Assembly: GCF_024172125.1 (NCBI RefSeq) | Contig: NZ_JAMZEA010000003.1 | Location: 434,001-498,000 of the forward strand | DNA: 64,000 nucleotides | Reading direction: 5' to 3' | Source of the DNA: Actinomadura rupiterrae | GTDB taxonomy: Bacteria > Actinomycetota > Actinomycetes > Streptosporangiales > Streptosporangiaceae | Shown here: positions 24,553-33,245 of the stretch, in pieces | Layout: every line of letters begins with the position of its first letter | Position numbering within the stretch: position 1 is the stretch's first letter | Program-made: the position numbers and the translations under genes | Notes under the pieces: generated by a model | Databases searched by the model: none | What the model saw: the letters and a program-made list of their open reading frames with translations, nothing else | What the model was told of the DNA's origin: nothing

Positions 24553-25155
24553 GTGGAACCACTTGGCATCAAAGGGGCGTTTCTCGTCTCCCCCCGCGTT
24601 CACGGCGACCGGCGCGGGTCCTTCCACGAGTGGTTCCGGGCGGACGCCATGCGCGAGCGGCTCGGCCACGACATGAAGCTGGAGCAGGCGAACTGCTCGG
24701 TCTCGGCGCGGGGCGTGCTGCGGGGCGTGCACTTCGCCGACGTCCCGCCTGGCCAGGCCAAGTATCTCAGCTGCGTGCGCGGCGCGCTGCTCGATGTCGC
24801 GGTTGACCTGCGCGTCGGCTCGCCGACCTTCGGCCAGTGGGACGCGGTCCGCCTCGACGAGGACAACCGGCGCTGCATGTACCTAGCCGAGGGCCTCGGC
24901 CACGCGTTCCTCTCGCTGGAGGACGGCACGACCGCGATGTACCTGTGCTCGGAGCCGTACACGCCCGCGCGTGAGCACGGCGTCCACCCGCTCGACCCGG
25001 ACCTCGGCATCGAGTGGCCGTCCGATGTCGAGATCGTGATGTCGGACCGGGACGCCGCCGCGCCGTCCCTCAAGGAGGCCCTCGACGCGGGCCTGCTCCC
25101 CGACTACCGGGACTGCCTCGCCTACTACGCCAAGCTCGGCGCGACGTTCGTCTAG
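24553..25155 (+). CDS. rfbC: dTDP-4-dehydrorhamnose 3,5-epimerase
   Basis: A 200-residue RmlC cupin. Landmarks are RGSFHEWFR near the N-terminus, RGVHFAD with the catalytic His60, the Lys in PGQAKYLSC, and the AMYLCSEPYTPAREHG tract holding the catalytic Tyr. It converts dTDP-4-keto-6-deoxyglucose to the L-lyxo isomer, step three of dTDP-L-rhamnose synthesis. The frame requires the GTG at 24553; the ATG two bases earlier is out of frame. Its stop codon overlaps the stop of the facing rfbD gene. Confidence 0.92.
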   Translation: MEPLGIKGAFLVSPRVHGDRRGSFHEWFRADAMRERLGHDMKLEQANCSVSARGVLRGVHFADVPPGQAKYLSCVRGALLDVAVDLRVGSPTFGQWDAVRLDEDNRRCMYLAEGLGHAFLSLEDGTTAMYLCSEPYTPAREHGVHPLDPDLGIEWPSDVEIVMSDRDAAAPSLKEALDAGLLPDYRDCLAYYAKLGATFV

Positions 25156-25979
25156 CGGAGTTCCGGCCAGGCGGCGTGGAGGGCTTCGCGCCAGTCGCGC
25201 ATGGGCTCCATGCCCGCGCGGTCCCATCCCTTATGGCCGAGGACGCTGTTGGACGGTCGCCGCGCCGGACGCGGGAACCGGTCCGTCGTCGTAGGCCGCA
25301 CGCGCTCCGGATCGTGCCCGAGCAGCGCGAACACCTCGCGCGCCAGGCCGAACCAGGTCGTCTCGCCCGCGTTGGTGCCGTGGTAGATCCCGAAGGGCGC
25401 GTCGGACGCGACCAACCGGACGATCCGGTCGGCGAGGTCGCCCGTCCAGGTGGGCTGGCCGCGCTGGTCGTCGACGACGTCGACCGTGTCGCGCTCGGCG
25501 GCCAGCCGGGCCATGGTCGCGACGAAGTTCGGCCCGTGCGCGCCGTACAGCCAGGCCGTCCGGACGACGTAGGACCGCTCGTACGCGAGGGCGGCCTGCT
25601 CGCCCGCGAGCTTGGTGCGGCCGTAGGCGTTGATCGGCCCGGTCGGGTCGTCTTCGCCGTAGGGGCCGTGACCTGGGAAGACGTAGTCGGTCGAGAGCTG
25701 GACGAGGCGCGCGCCGGCCTCGCGGCACGCCTCGGCCAGGTGCCCGACTGCCGTGCCGTTGATCGCGAGCGCGTCGTCCTCGCGGGCCTCGGCGTCGTCC
25801 ACGGCCGTCCAGGCGGCGCAGTTGACGACCGCGTCCGGCCGGTGCACGGCGACGGCCTCGCGGACGGCGTCCGCGTCGGTCAGGTCGAGGGACGCGCGGT
25901 CCAGCGCGACCGCGCCGGGCAGGCGCGCGGCGAGATCGGTGCCGAGCATCCCGTCGGCACCGGTGACCAGGCACTTCAC
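25152..25979 (-). CDS. rfbD: dTDP-4-dehydrorhamnose reductase
   Basis: A 275-residue short-chain dehydrogenase of the RmlD type. The nucleotide-binding motif is TGADGMLG, with STDYVFPG (96-103) and catalytic Tyr119-x3-Lys123 in YGRTKLAGE. It catalyses the last step of dTDP-L-rhamnose synthesis. GTG at 25979 overlaps the rfbB stop (GTGA), so it is translationally coupled to rfbB. The longer frame upstream is a shadow of rfbB. Confidence 0.92.
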   Translation of the reverse strand: MKCLVTGADGMLGTDLAARLPGAVALDRASLDLTDADAVREAVAVHRPDAVVNCAAWTAVDDAEAREDDALAINGTAVGHLAEACREAGARLVQLSTDYVFPGHGPYGEDDPTGPINAYGRTKLAGEQAALAYERSYVVRTAWLYGAHGPNFVATMARLAAERDTVDVVDDQRGQPTWTGDLADRIVRLVASDAPFGIYHGTNAGETTWFGLAREVFALLGHDPERVRPTTTDRFPRPARRPSNSVLGHKGWDRAGMEPMRDWREALHAAWPELR

Positions 25980-26956
25980 CGCGCGTCCTCGGCCCGCTTC
26001 TTCAGCGGCTCCCACCAGTCGCGGCGGTCGGCGTACCACTGGACGGTCTCGGCGAGCCCGTCCTCGAACGCGACCTGGGGCGCGTAGCCGAGCGCGCGGA
26101 GCTTGGTGTCGTCGAGCGAGTAGCGGCGGTCGTGGCCCTTGCGGTCGGGGACGCGCTCGACGCGGTCCCAGCCCGCGCCCAGGGCGTCCAGGAGCCGCTG
26201 CGTGAGCTCCAGGTTGGTCAGCTCCGCCGTGCCCGCGATGTGGTAGACCTCGCCCGGCTCGCCGCGCTCGGCGACGACCTGGATGCCCCGGCAGTGGTCG
26301 GCGGCGTGGATCCAGTCGCGGACGTTCCCGCCGTCGCCGTAGAGCGGCACGGTCAGGCCGTCCATCAGGTTCGTCACGAACAGCGGGACGACCTTCTCGG
26401 GGAACTGGTACGGCCCGTAGTTGTTGCCGCAGCGCGTGATCGACACCGGCAGGCCGTGCGTCACCGCGTACGCCCGCGCGATCATGTCGCCGCCGGCCTT
26501 CGCCGCCGAGTACGGCGACCGGGGCGCGAGCGGCGCGGACTCGTCCCACGAGCCCGCGTCGATGCTGCCGTACACCTCGTCGGTGGACACCTGGACGACC
26601 CGGGGCACGCCCGCGTCCAGGCACGCCTGCATGATCGCCTGGACGCCCTGCACGTTCGTCCGGACGAACTCCCCGGCGCTCGCGATCGACCGGTCCACGT
26701 GCGACTCGGCCGCGAAGTTGACCACCACGTCGTGGCCCGGCACGACCTCGGCGAGCAGCCCGGCGTCGCACACGTCGCCGTGCACGAAGTCGAACCCGCC
26801 CTCGACCGGGTCGAGGTTGGCGAGGTTGCCCGCGTAGGTCAGCCGGTCGAGCACGGTCACCCGCGCCCCCGCGAACTCCGGGAACGCCCCGGACACGACG
26901 TCCCGCACGTACTGGGACCCGATGAACCCGGCCCCGCCGGTCACCAGAACTCTCAT
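25976..26956 (-). CDS. rfbB: dTDP-glucose 4,6-dehydratase
   Basis: A 326-residue extended short-chain dehydrogenase. The NAD-binding motif is TGGAGFIGS (6-14), with STDEVYG (124-130) and Tyr149-x3-Lys153 (YSAAK). The Asp-Glu pair in STDEVYG is the dehydratase signature. It makes dTDP-4-keto-6-deoxyglucose. ATG at 26956 is used because the protein begins MRVLVTGG there; an upstream start would add nine residues of repeat sequence. It lies 62 bp after rfbA on the same strand. Confidence 0.93.
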   Translation of the reverse strand: MRVLVTGGAGFIGSQYVRDVVSGAFPEFAGARVTVLDRLTYAGNLANLDPVEGGFDFVHGDVCDAGLLAEVVPGHDVVVNFAAESHVDRSIASAGEFVRTNVQGVQAIMQACLDAGVPRVVQVSTDEVYGSIDAGSWDESAPLAPRSPYSAAKAGGDMIARAYAVTHGLPVSITRCGNNYGPYQFPEKVVPLFVTNLMDGLTVPLYGDGGNVRDWIHAADHCRGIQVVAERGEPGEVYHIAGTAELTNLELTQRLLDALGAGWDRVERVPDRKGHDRRYSLDDTKLRALGYAPQVAFEDGLAETVQWYADRRDWWEPLKKRAEDAR

Positions 26957-27018
26957 CGCCCGCCAACCCTCACTGCCCGCCAACCCTCACCGTCTGGTCA
27001 CCCTCACTGCTTGCCTCC
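26957..27018 (-). repeat. Short direct repeats between rfbA and rfbB
   Basis: The 62-bp gap contains two exact copies of a CGCCAACCCTCAC unit (plus-strand sense) and two weaker CACCCTCACTG-type copies. One copy supplies the weak AGGG ribosome-binding context of rfbB. Confidence 0.6.
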
Positions 27019-28086
27019 TCACTGCCTGATCTGCACCTTGCTGTGGTCGCCGAGGACGAGCCGGTGCGCGCGGGGCACGTGCGGCGCGGGCGTCACCTCG
27101 GCCTCCCGGCCGATCAGCGAGCACTCGATCCGGCCCACCCCGTCGATGGACGCGCCGCGCAGCACGATCGAGTACTCGATCTCGCTGTCGATCAGCCGGC
27201 AGTCCCGGTCGATCGAGGTGAACGGCCCGAGGTAGGAGTCGCGCACCACCGACCCGGCGCCGACGATCACCGGCCCGACGATCCGGGACCCGGTCACGGT
27301 CGCTCCCGGCTCGACCACGACCCGCCCGATCAGCTCGGACGACGCGTCCACGGTGCCCTGCACGGACGGCTCGACGCCCTCCAGCACCAGCCGGTTGACC
27401 TCCAGCATGTCGGTGACGTTGCCGGTGTCCTTCCAGTAGCCGGAGATCACCGTGGAGTCGACCCGGTGGCCCGCGTCGATCAGCCCCTGGATCGCGTCGG
27501 TGATCTCCAGCTCGTCCCGCCAGGACGGCTTCAGCCGGGCGACGGCCTCGTGCACGCGCGCGCCGAAGATGTAGACCCCGACGAGCGCCAGGTCGCTCTT
27601 GGGCCGCCGCGGCTTCTCCTCCAGGCCGACGACGCGCCCGGCGGCGTCCAGCTCGGCGACGCCGAACGCGCGCGGGTCGGAGACCTTGGTGAGCATGATC
27701 TGCGCGTCGGGGCGCTCGTCCCGGAACCGCTGGACGATCTCGTTGATCCCGCCGACCACGAAGTTGTCGCCGAGGTACATCACGAAGTCGTCGTCGCCGA
27801 GGTACTCGCGGGCGATCAGGACGGCGTGCGCGAGCCCGCGCGGCGCGTCCTGCGGCAGGTAGGTGACCTCCAGGCCGAACGCCGACCCGTCGCCGACCGC
27901 GTCCTGGATCTCGGCGGCGGTGTCGCCGACGACGATCCCGACCTCGCGGACACCGGCGTCCCGCAGGGCCTCCAGCCCGTAGAACAGCACCGGCTTGTTC
28001 GCCACCGGCACCAGCTGCTTGGCCGAGGTGTGCGTGATCGGCCGCAGCCGCGAGCCGGAACCGCCCGCCAGGACGAGCGCCTTCAC
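27019..28086 (-). CDS. rfbA: Glucose-1-phosphate thymidylyltransferase, long form
   Basis: A 355-residue nucleotidyltransferase. The N-terminal signature is LAGGSGSRLRPIT followed by KQLVPVANKP. YLGDNF and the VSGYWKDTGN-like segment (ISGYWKDTGN) are also present. The C-terminal 110 or so residues form a left-handed beta-helix-like hexapeptide region, as in StrD-type enzymes, longer than the short RmlA of enterics. It makes dTDP-glucose, the first step of dTDP-rhamnose synthesis. GTG at 28086 is preceded by GGGGGAG. It starts the leftward rfbA-rfbB-rfbD operon. Confidence 0.93.
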   Translation of the reverse strand: MKALVLAGGSGSRLRPITHTSAKQLVPVANKPVLFYGLEALRDAGVREVGIVVGDTAAEIQDAVGDGSAFGLEVTYLPQDAPRGLAHAVLIAREYLGDDDFVMYLGDNFVVGGINEIVQRFRDERPDAQIMLTKVSDPRAFGVAELDAAGRVVGLEEKPRRPKSDLALVGVYIFGARVHEAVARLKPSWRDELEITDAIQGLIDAGHRVDSTVISGYWKDTGNVTDMLEVNRLVLEGVEPSVQGTVDASSELIGRVVVEPGATVTGSRIVGPVIVGAGSVVRDSYLGPFTSIDRDCRLIDSEIEYSIVLRGASIDGVGRIECSLIGREAEVTPAPHVPRAHRLVLGDHSKVQIRQ

Positions 28087-28239
28087 GGCGCTCCCCCACC
28101 GGGCCGGGGGGAAACGAGAGGGTACACAGCGGCTCCAGGGACCCCGAGGGAAGGACTCCTCGACAGTACCGGCCCCGAAACGCTTCCCCGCCACGCTTCC
28201 CCCTGACCACAAGCAGCCAGCGGCGCGGGTCGCCCGGGC

Positions 28240-28626
28240 TCAGATCGTGAGCGTCGGGCTCAGGCTCGTGATCACCGCCGTGGACGTCTGGTAGGTGCCC
28301 CGCGCGGTGTACGAGCCGGGCGCGGCCGGGATGGTCTTGGTGACGGTCCCGGTCGTCCCGGTGACCGTGGCGCAGTTCTGCGGCAGGTTGTTGATCGTCA
28401 CGCAGATCCGCATCCCGGCCGCGTTCGTGCCGGAGACGCTCGCGCTCGCCACGATGGCCGGTCCGGACGTCCCGATGCAGGTCCGCAGGTACTGGCCGCC
28501 CGAGGTCAGCAGCGTGGTGCAGCCACCGCCGGACTCGGCGCCCGCCGGGCCCGCGAGGGCCGTCCCCGCCAGCGCCAGCCCCGCCGCCAACCCCGCGGTG
28601 CCGACCGCCAGGTGCGCTCGTCGCAT
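28240..28626 (-). CDS. Small secreted protein of unknown function
   Basis: A 128-residue exported protein with a signal peptide (LAVGTAGLAAGLALAGTALAGPAGA) and a mature domain of about 98 residues. That domain is rich in Thr, Ser and Gly and has four Cys (GGGCTTLL, RTCIGTS, RICVTIN, QNCATV), probably two disulfides. The ATG has GGAAGGGG upstream. It resembles no family I can name; a small beta-sandwich is likely. Its stop is 153 bp from the rfbA start. Confidence 0.65.
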   Translation of the reverse strand: MRRAHLAVGTAGLAAGLALAGTALAGPAGAESGGGCTTLLTSGGQYLRTCIGTSGPAIVASASVSGTNAAGMRICVTINNLPQNCATVTGTTGTVTKTIPAAPGSYTARGTYQTSTAVITSLSPTLTI

Positions 28627-28694
28627 GATCGTTCCCCTTCCGTGCGGATGGTCGTCCCGTCGAAAGAGTGCGCCGGGGCGGAGCGATCATCCAC

Positions 28695-28717
28695 CGATTA
28701 GGGGCTCGGCCTAATCG
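28695..28717. promoter_or_regulatory. Inverted repeat between the small secreted gene and the ArsR-type regulator
   Basis: Perfect 8-bp arms CGATTAGG (28695-28702) and CCTAATCG (28710-28717) are separated by 7 bp in the 251-bp divergent promoter region. They could be an operator for the neighbouring regulator. Nothing else clear is seen in this gap. Confidence 0.45.
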
Positions 28718-28877
28718 ATGGACAGCCCGGGGCGCTCGAAGGACGGCAGGTCGCACACCCCCAACACCGAATTGGGCGGTATTTGCGCGTTTGCTTGCGT
28801 CCTGAAGTGGCCGCGCCGGAGGGGCGGTTCCTGACGCATGATCCATTCGGGCGGATCACGGGGAAGGGAGTGCGGGG

Positions 28878-29795
28878 GTGCCGATCATCCGGTTCGACGC
28901 GGCCGATCTCGCGAACACGCGGTTCGCCATCTCGCCGCTGGGCCACCTGGTGCACGGGGTGCAGGGCAGCGCGTGCAGCGTGCGGTCCGGGCTGCGGCAG
29001 CAGTGGTGGCGGACGGCGCGCAGGAACGTGCCAGGGACGAGCGCGCGGCTGGTGGCGATGCTCGCGGCCGATCCCGAGCGCACACCGTCCTCCCTGCTGC
29101 CGCCCGCGGTGGACGGCGTGCTGGAGCCCACGCTCGACCAGGAGCTCGAACGGCTGGAGGCGGCCGGGCCGCACGACGTCCCGGGCCTGGTGGACTCGGT
29201 CCGGGCGCTGTTCAGGGCCTGCATGGCCGACGACTGGGCGGACATCCGCCGGACCCTGCGGGCCGACCTCGGGCACCGCACCGAGACGATGCTCACCGGC
29301 GGGCCCGTCGCGGTGCTGCGGACCCTGCACCCGGAGCTGACCTGGCAGGACGGGCACCTGGTCGCCGGAACGACCGCGCCCGGCCTCGAACGCCATCCGG
29401 ACGGCGCCGGGTTCCGGCTGATGCCCTGCGCCTTCGGCCGGGACGGCCTGCACCCGGTCATCGACGCCGCGCACCAGCCGATCCTGATCTACTCGGCGCT
29501 GCCGGAGGCCGGACCGGCCGGGGCGGGCGGCCTGGAGGCCCTGCTCGGCACCGGACGCGCCCGGACGCTGCGGGCCCTCGACGGCTCGCCCGCGTCCACG
29601 ACCGAACTGGCGCGGCGGCTCGGCGTCTCCGCGCCGACCGCGTCGGTGCACGCGGCGCGGCTGCGGGACGCCGGGCTCACCACGTCCATGCGGGACGGCC
29701 GCAACGTCCTGCACTGCGTGACGCCGCTCGGCGCCGGCCTGCTCGCCGCCAACCCCGGCACCGACCGCGAACGCGCCGTCAGCGTCCCGCGATGA
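28878..29795 (+). CDS. ArsR-like winged-helix regulator with N-terminal unknown domain
   Basis: A 305-residue protein. The last 80 or so residues form a winged helix (RTLRALDGSPASTTELARRLGVSAPTASVHAARLRDAGLTTSMRDGRNVLHCVTPLG), as in ArsR-type regulators. The first 220 or so residues match the pattern of actinobacterial regulators with a DUF5937-like sensor domain (IIRFDAADLANTRFAISPLGHLVHGV). No metal-binding Cys motif is present. GTG at 28878 follows GGGAAGGGAG. The target is unknown; the divergent small secreted gene and the facing cys operon are candidates. Confidence 0.75.
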   Translation: MPIIRFDAADLANTRFAISPLGHLVHGVQGSACSVRSGLRQQWWRTARRNVPGTSARLVAMLAADPERTPSSLLPPAVDGVLEPTLDQELERLEAAGPHDVPGLVDSVRALFRACMADDWADIRRTLRADLGHRTETMLTGGPVAVLRTLHPELTWQDGHLVAGTTAPGLERHPDGAGFRLMPCAFGRDGLHPVIDAAHQPILIYSALPEAGPAGAGGLEALLGTGRARTLRALDGSPASTTELARRLGVSAPTASVHAARLRDAGLTTSMRDGRNVLHCVTPLGAGLLAANPGTDRERAVSVPR

Positions 29796-29871
29796 CCCCC
29801 GTCCCGCGCGGACGTGAGGAGTCCCGAGACGACTCCCGCCCGGCGCGTCGGCGAGGCGTCCGGAGAAAGCG

Positions 29872-29911
29872 CCGGCTCGGCACGCGGACGGAGGTCGGCG
29901 TGCCGAGCCGG
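29872..29911. terminator. Terminator between the ArsR-like gene and cysN
   Basis: A 14-bp stem (29872-29885 with 29898-29911) with a 12-base loop lies just after the cysN stop, in the gap between convergent genes. Confidence 0.7.
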
Positions 29912-29920
29912 GACCACCCG

Positions 29921-31213
29921 CTAGCGGGCGGAGATGATCATTCCGGCCGCGACCGTGTTGTTGGTGGCCTCGTCGATCAGGATGAAGCCGCCGGTCAGCC
30001 GGTTGCGGGAGTAGTCGTCCACGAACAGCGGCTGGGTGACGCGCAGCGAGACGCGGCCGATCTCGTTCAGGCCGAGGCCGGTCGCGTCCTCGTCCCGGTG
30101 CAGGGTGTTGACGTCGAGCCGGTAGTGCAGGTCCTTGACCATCGCGCGCGCCGTGCGGGTGGTGTGCTTGAGGGTCAGCTTCGAGCGCGGCGTGAGCTGC
30201 CGGTCCGGGGTCATCCAGCAGACCATCGCGTCGATGTCCTGCGCCACCTCGGGCCGGTTGTTCGGCCGGGCGATCATGTCGCCGCGGCTGATGTCGATGT
30301 CGTCGGCCAGCCGCAGCGTCACCGACATCGGCGCGTACGCCTCGTCCACCGGGCCGCGGGGGCCGTCGATCCGGGTGATCGTGGTGGTCAGGCCGGACGG
30401 CAGGTGCACCACCTCGTCGCCCGGCTTCAGCACGCCGCCCGCGACCTGCCCCGCGTAGCCGCGGTAGTCGTGCAGCTCGGGGTCGGTGCTCTTGTGCGGC
30501 CGGATCACGTACTGCACCGGGAACCGCACGTCGATGAGGTTCCGGTCGGACGCGATGTGCACGTGCTCCAGGTGGTGCAGCAGCGAGCTGCCCGCGTACC
30601 AGGGCATGTTCCCCGAGCGCTCCACCACGTTGTCGCCGTGCAGCGCCGAGATCGGCACGAAGGTCAGGTCGGTGATGTCGAGCTTGGCGGCGAACGCGGT
30701 GAACTCGTCCACGATCCGCTCGTAGACCGCCTTGTCGTAGTCGACCAGGTCCATCTTGTTCACCGCGACGACCAGGTGCGGCACCTTCAGCAGCGTCGCC
30801 AGGAACGCGTGCCGCCGGGACTGCTCCAGGATGCCCTTGCGCGCGTCCACCAGGATGATCGCCAGGTCGGCGGTGGACGCGCCGGTGACCATGTTCCGGG
30901 TGTACTGGATGTGCCCCGGGGTGTCGGCGATGATGAACTTGCGGCGCGGCGTCGCGAAGTACCGGTACGCCACGTCGATGGTGATGCCCTGCTCCCGCTC
31001 GGCGCGCAGGCCGTCGGTGAGCAGCGCGAGGTTGGTGTACTCCTCGCCGCGGTCGGCCGAGGTCCGCTCGACCGCCTCCAGCTGGTCCTCGAAGATCGAC
31101 TTGGAGTCGAACAGCAGCCGCCCGATCAGCGTGGACTTGCCGTCGTCCACCGAGCCCGCCGTCGCGAACCGCAGGATGTCCATGGGCTTCCCCGCACTCG
31201 TCATGGTGCTCAC
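29921..31213 (-). CDS. cysN: Sulfate adenylyltransferase, GTPase subunit
   Basis: A 430-residue translation-factor-type GTPase with a P-loop (GSVDDGKSTLIGRLL), switch region (EREQGITIDVAYRYF), DTPGHIQYTRNM and NKMDLV. It couples GTP hydrolysis to APS formation by CysD. It is not fused to CysC, and the kinase is encoded separately at 3.0-4.5 kb. GTG at 31213 shares one base with the cysD TAG, so the two are coupled; an in-frame ATG three codons later is possible. It is the last gene of the cysQ-cysD-cysN operon. Confidence 0.94.
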   Translation of the reverse strand: MSTMTSAGKPMDILRFATAGSVDDGKSTLIGRLLFDSKSIFEDQLEAVERTSADRGEEYTNLALLTDGLRAEREQGITIDVAYRYFATPRRKFIIADTPGHIQYTRNMVTGASTADLAIILVDARKGILEQSRRHAFLATLLKVPHLVVAVNKMDLVDYDKAVYERIVDEFTAFAAKLDITDLTFVPISALHGDNVVERSGNMPWYAGSSLLHHLEHVHIASDRNLIDVRFPVQYVIRPHKSTDPELHDYRGYAGQVAGGVLKPGDEVVHLPSGLTTTITRIDGPRGPVDEAYAPMSVTLRLADDIDISRGDMIARPNNRPEVAQDIDAMVCWMTPDRQLTPRSKLTLKHTTRTARAMVKDLHYRLDVNTLHRDEDATGLGLNEIGRVSLRVTQPLFVDDYSRNRLTGGFILIDEATNNTVAAGMIISAR

Positions 31214-32163
31214 TAGAAGTAGCCCTCCTTCTTGCGGTCCTCCATCGCGGCCTCCGACGACCGGTCGTCGGCGCGGGTCTGGCCGCGCTCGGTGATCCGG
31301 GTGGCCGCGATCTCCTCCATCACCTGCTCCAGCGTCGCCGCGTTCGACTTCACCGCGCCCGTGCAGGACGCGTCGCCGACCGTGCGGTACCGGACGACCG
31401 CCTCGAACTCCGGCTCGTCCTCGCCGCGGTTGGCGAAGCCGGTCTCGGCGTCCAGCAGCATGCCGTCGCGCTCGAACACGCGGCGGGTGTGCGCGAAGTA
31501 GATGGGCGGCAGCTCCAGCCCCTCGCGCCGGACGTAGTCCCAGATGTCCAGCTCGGTCCAGTTGGAGAGCGGGAAGACCCGGACGTGCTCGCCCTGCCGG
31601 ATGCGGGTGTTGTAGAGGTTCCAGAGCTCGGGGCGCTGGTTCTTGGGGTCCCACTGGCCGAACTCGTCGCGGAAGGACACCACGCGCTCCTTGGCGCGCG
31701 CCTTCTCCTCGTCGCGGCGGGCGCCGCCGAACGCGGCGTCGAACCGGTGCTCCTCGATCGCGTCCAGCAGCGTCGTGGTCTGCAGCCGGTTGCGGGACGC
31801 GCGGCGGCCGGTCTCCTCCACCACCCGCCCGGCGTCGATCGAGTCCTGCACGGACGCCACGACCAGGCGCAGGCCGAGGTCGGCCGCCCGGCGGTCGCGG
31901 TACTCGATGACCTCGGGGAAGTTGTGGCCGGTGTCCACGTGCATCACCGGGAACGGGATCGGCGCGGGCCAGAACGCCTTCTCCGCCAGGCGCAGCATCA
32001 CGATGCTGTCCTTGCCGCCGGAGAACAGCAGCACGGGCCGCTCGAACTCGGCGGCCACCTCGCGGATGATGTGGATGGACTCGGCTTCCAGCACGTCCAG
32101 CTGTGACAGCAGGTAATCGCAGCGCTGCATGGGTGAGGACTTCCTGACTTCGGGGCCAGTCAT
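31213..32163 (-). CDS. cysD: Sulfate adenylyltransferase, catalytic subunit
   Basis: A 316-residue PP-loop ATP pyrophosphatase. The motif is LLFSGGKDSIVML, followed by HVDTGHNFPEVIEYRD and FGGARRDEEKARAKER, all diagnostic of CysD. It makes APS from ATP and sulfate with CysN. ATG at 32163 overlaps the cysQ stop (ATGA); an in-frame ATG 11 codons later (MQRCDYLLSQ) is closer to the usual family N-terminus. The product feeds the CysC kinase for PAPS. Confidence 0.95.
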   Translation of the reverse strand: MTGPEVRKSSPMQRCDYLLSQLDVLEAESIHIIREVAAEFERPVLLFSGGKDSIVMLRLAEKAFWPAPIPFPVMHVDTGHNFPEVIEYRDRRAADLGLRLVVASVQDSIDAGRVVEETGRRASRNRLQTTTLLDAIEEHRFDAAFGGARRDEEKARAKERVVSFRDEFGQWDPKNQRPELWNLYNTRIRQGEHVRVFPLSNWTELDIWDYVRREGLELPPIYFAHTRRVFERDGMLLDAETGFANRGEDEPEFEAVVRYRTVGDASCTGAVKSNAATLEQVMEEIAATRITERGQTRADDRSSEAAMEDRKKEGYF

Positions 32164-33065
32164 GAGGCAACGTCCCGGATGCCGGTCAGCAGCGTCGGTG
32201 CCGACACGGGATGGCACACCAGGATATCCGGCAGGCGCGGGTCGGCCCGGTTGTAGACCAGGGGGGACCCGTCGATCCGGGACGCGTGCGAGCCCGCCGC
32301 GAGCGCGACCGCGGCCGGTGCGGCCGAGTCCCACTCGTACTGGCCGCCCGCGTGGACGTAGGCGTCCACCTCGCCGAGCAGCACGGCCGAGATCTTCGCG
32401 CCCGCCGACCCGATCGGCACGAGATCGAGCTCTCCGGGGACGCGCTTGGCGAGGTCTTCGAGGAACGCGGGCGGCCGCGAGCGGCTCACCGCGATCCGCA
32501 GCCGACCGGGGTCGGCGGGCTCGGGCACGACCAGCGGGCCCGCTTCCGGCCCTCCGGAACCGGCCGTATCGGACGTCCATCCGGACGCGCCGGGACCGGT
32601 CGGCAGCACGGCGGCGCCGCTCCCGGTCGTGTGCAACGTCACGCCGCGTCCGGGCAGGGCGACGGCGCCCGCCGCGAGGCGGTCACCGGTCCAGAGCGCC
32701 ACGTGGACGGCCCAGTCGAGCCGTCCCTCCTCGGCGAACTCGCGGGTGCCGTCGAGCGGGTCGACGATCCAGACGCGCGGGGAGGCCAGCCGGTCGGCCA
32801 GGGACGAGTTCGCGGTCGGCGCCTCGGACGACCCGGCGGACCGCTTGCCCGCGACCGACGCGCGGCCTTCCTCGGAGAGCACGGCGTCGCCCGGACAGCG
32901 CTCGGCCAGCCTCGCCATCAGGTACTCGTGCGCCCGGAGGTCGCCCGTGTCCTTCAGAGCGCGCGCGTCGGCGAAGCCCAGCCCGTCCCGTACGTCCAGG
33001 AGGAGCCGACCCGCTTCCGACGCCAGCTCGGCGGCCAGCGCGTGGTCCGTCATCCCGCTCGTCAC
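32160..33065 (-). CDS. cysQ: 3'(2'),5'-bisphosphate nucleotidase
   Basis: A 301-residue inositol-monophosphatase-family enzyme. Metal-binding residues are in VLSEEG and DPLDGTREF, with GGQYEWDSAAP near the C-terminus. It hydrolyses PAP, the product of sulfotransferases, and can adjust PAPS levels. It is the first gene of the coupled cysQDN operon, which fits a pathway with heavy sulfotransferase flux. GTG at 33065 is used; ATG at 33053 is an alternative. A Ser/Gly-rich insert of about 40 residues (TSDTAGSGGPEAG) makes it longer than typical CysQ. Confidence 0.88.
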   Translation of the reverse strand: MTSGMTDHALAAELASEAGRLLLDVRDGLGFADARALKDTGDLRAHEYLMARLAERCPGDAVLSEEGRASVAGKRSAGSSEAPTANSSLADRLASPRVWIVDPLDGTREFAEEGRLDWAVHVALWTGDRLAAGAVALPGRGVTLHTTGSGAAVLPTGPGASGWTSDTAGSGGPEAGPLVVPEPADPGRLRIAVSRSRPPAFLEDLAKRVPGELDLVPIGSAGAKISAVLLGEVDAYVHAGGQYEWDSAAPAAVALAAGSHASRIDGSPLVYNRADPRLPDILVCHPVSAPTLLTGIRDVAS

Positions 33066-33245
33066 ACCCCAATTCCCGACTCAGCCGATCAGTTGGGTTA
33101 AGAATCTCATGGGCACCGGGGAGCGACCCACGCCGGGGGCCGGGTAAGCCGCCCGGTAAGCGCAGGGTACGCGGCCGGAGCCGGTGCCCAAAGCCGCGCC
33201 GTTGGACGGCCCGGGTCGTCAGCGCGGGTCGATGGCCCGGCCCGC

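Noticed and set aside
24551..24553. ATG just before rfbC
   Set aside because: It is out of frame with the enzyme; the in-frame start is GTG at 24553.
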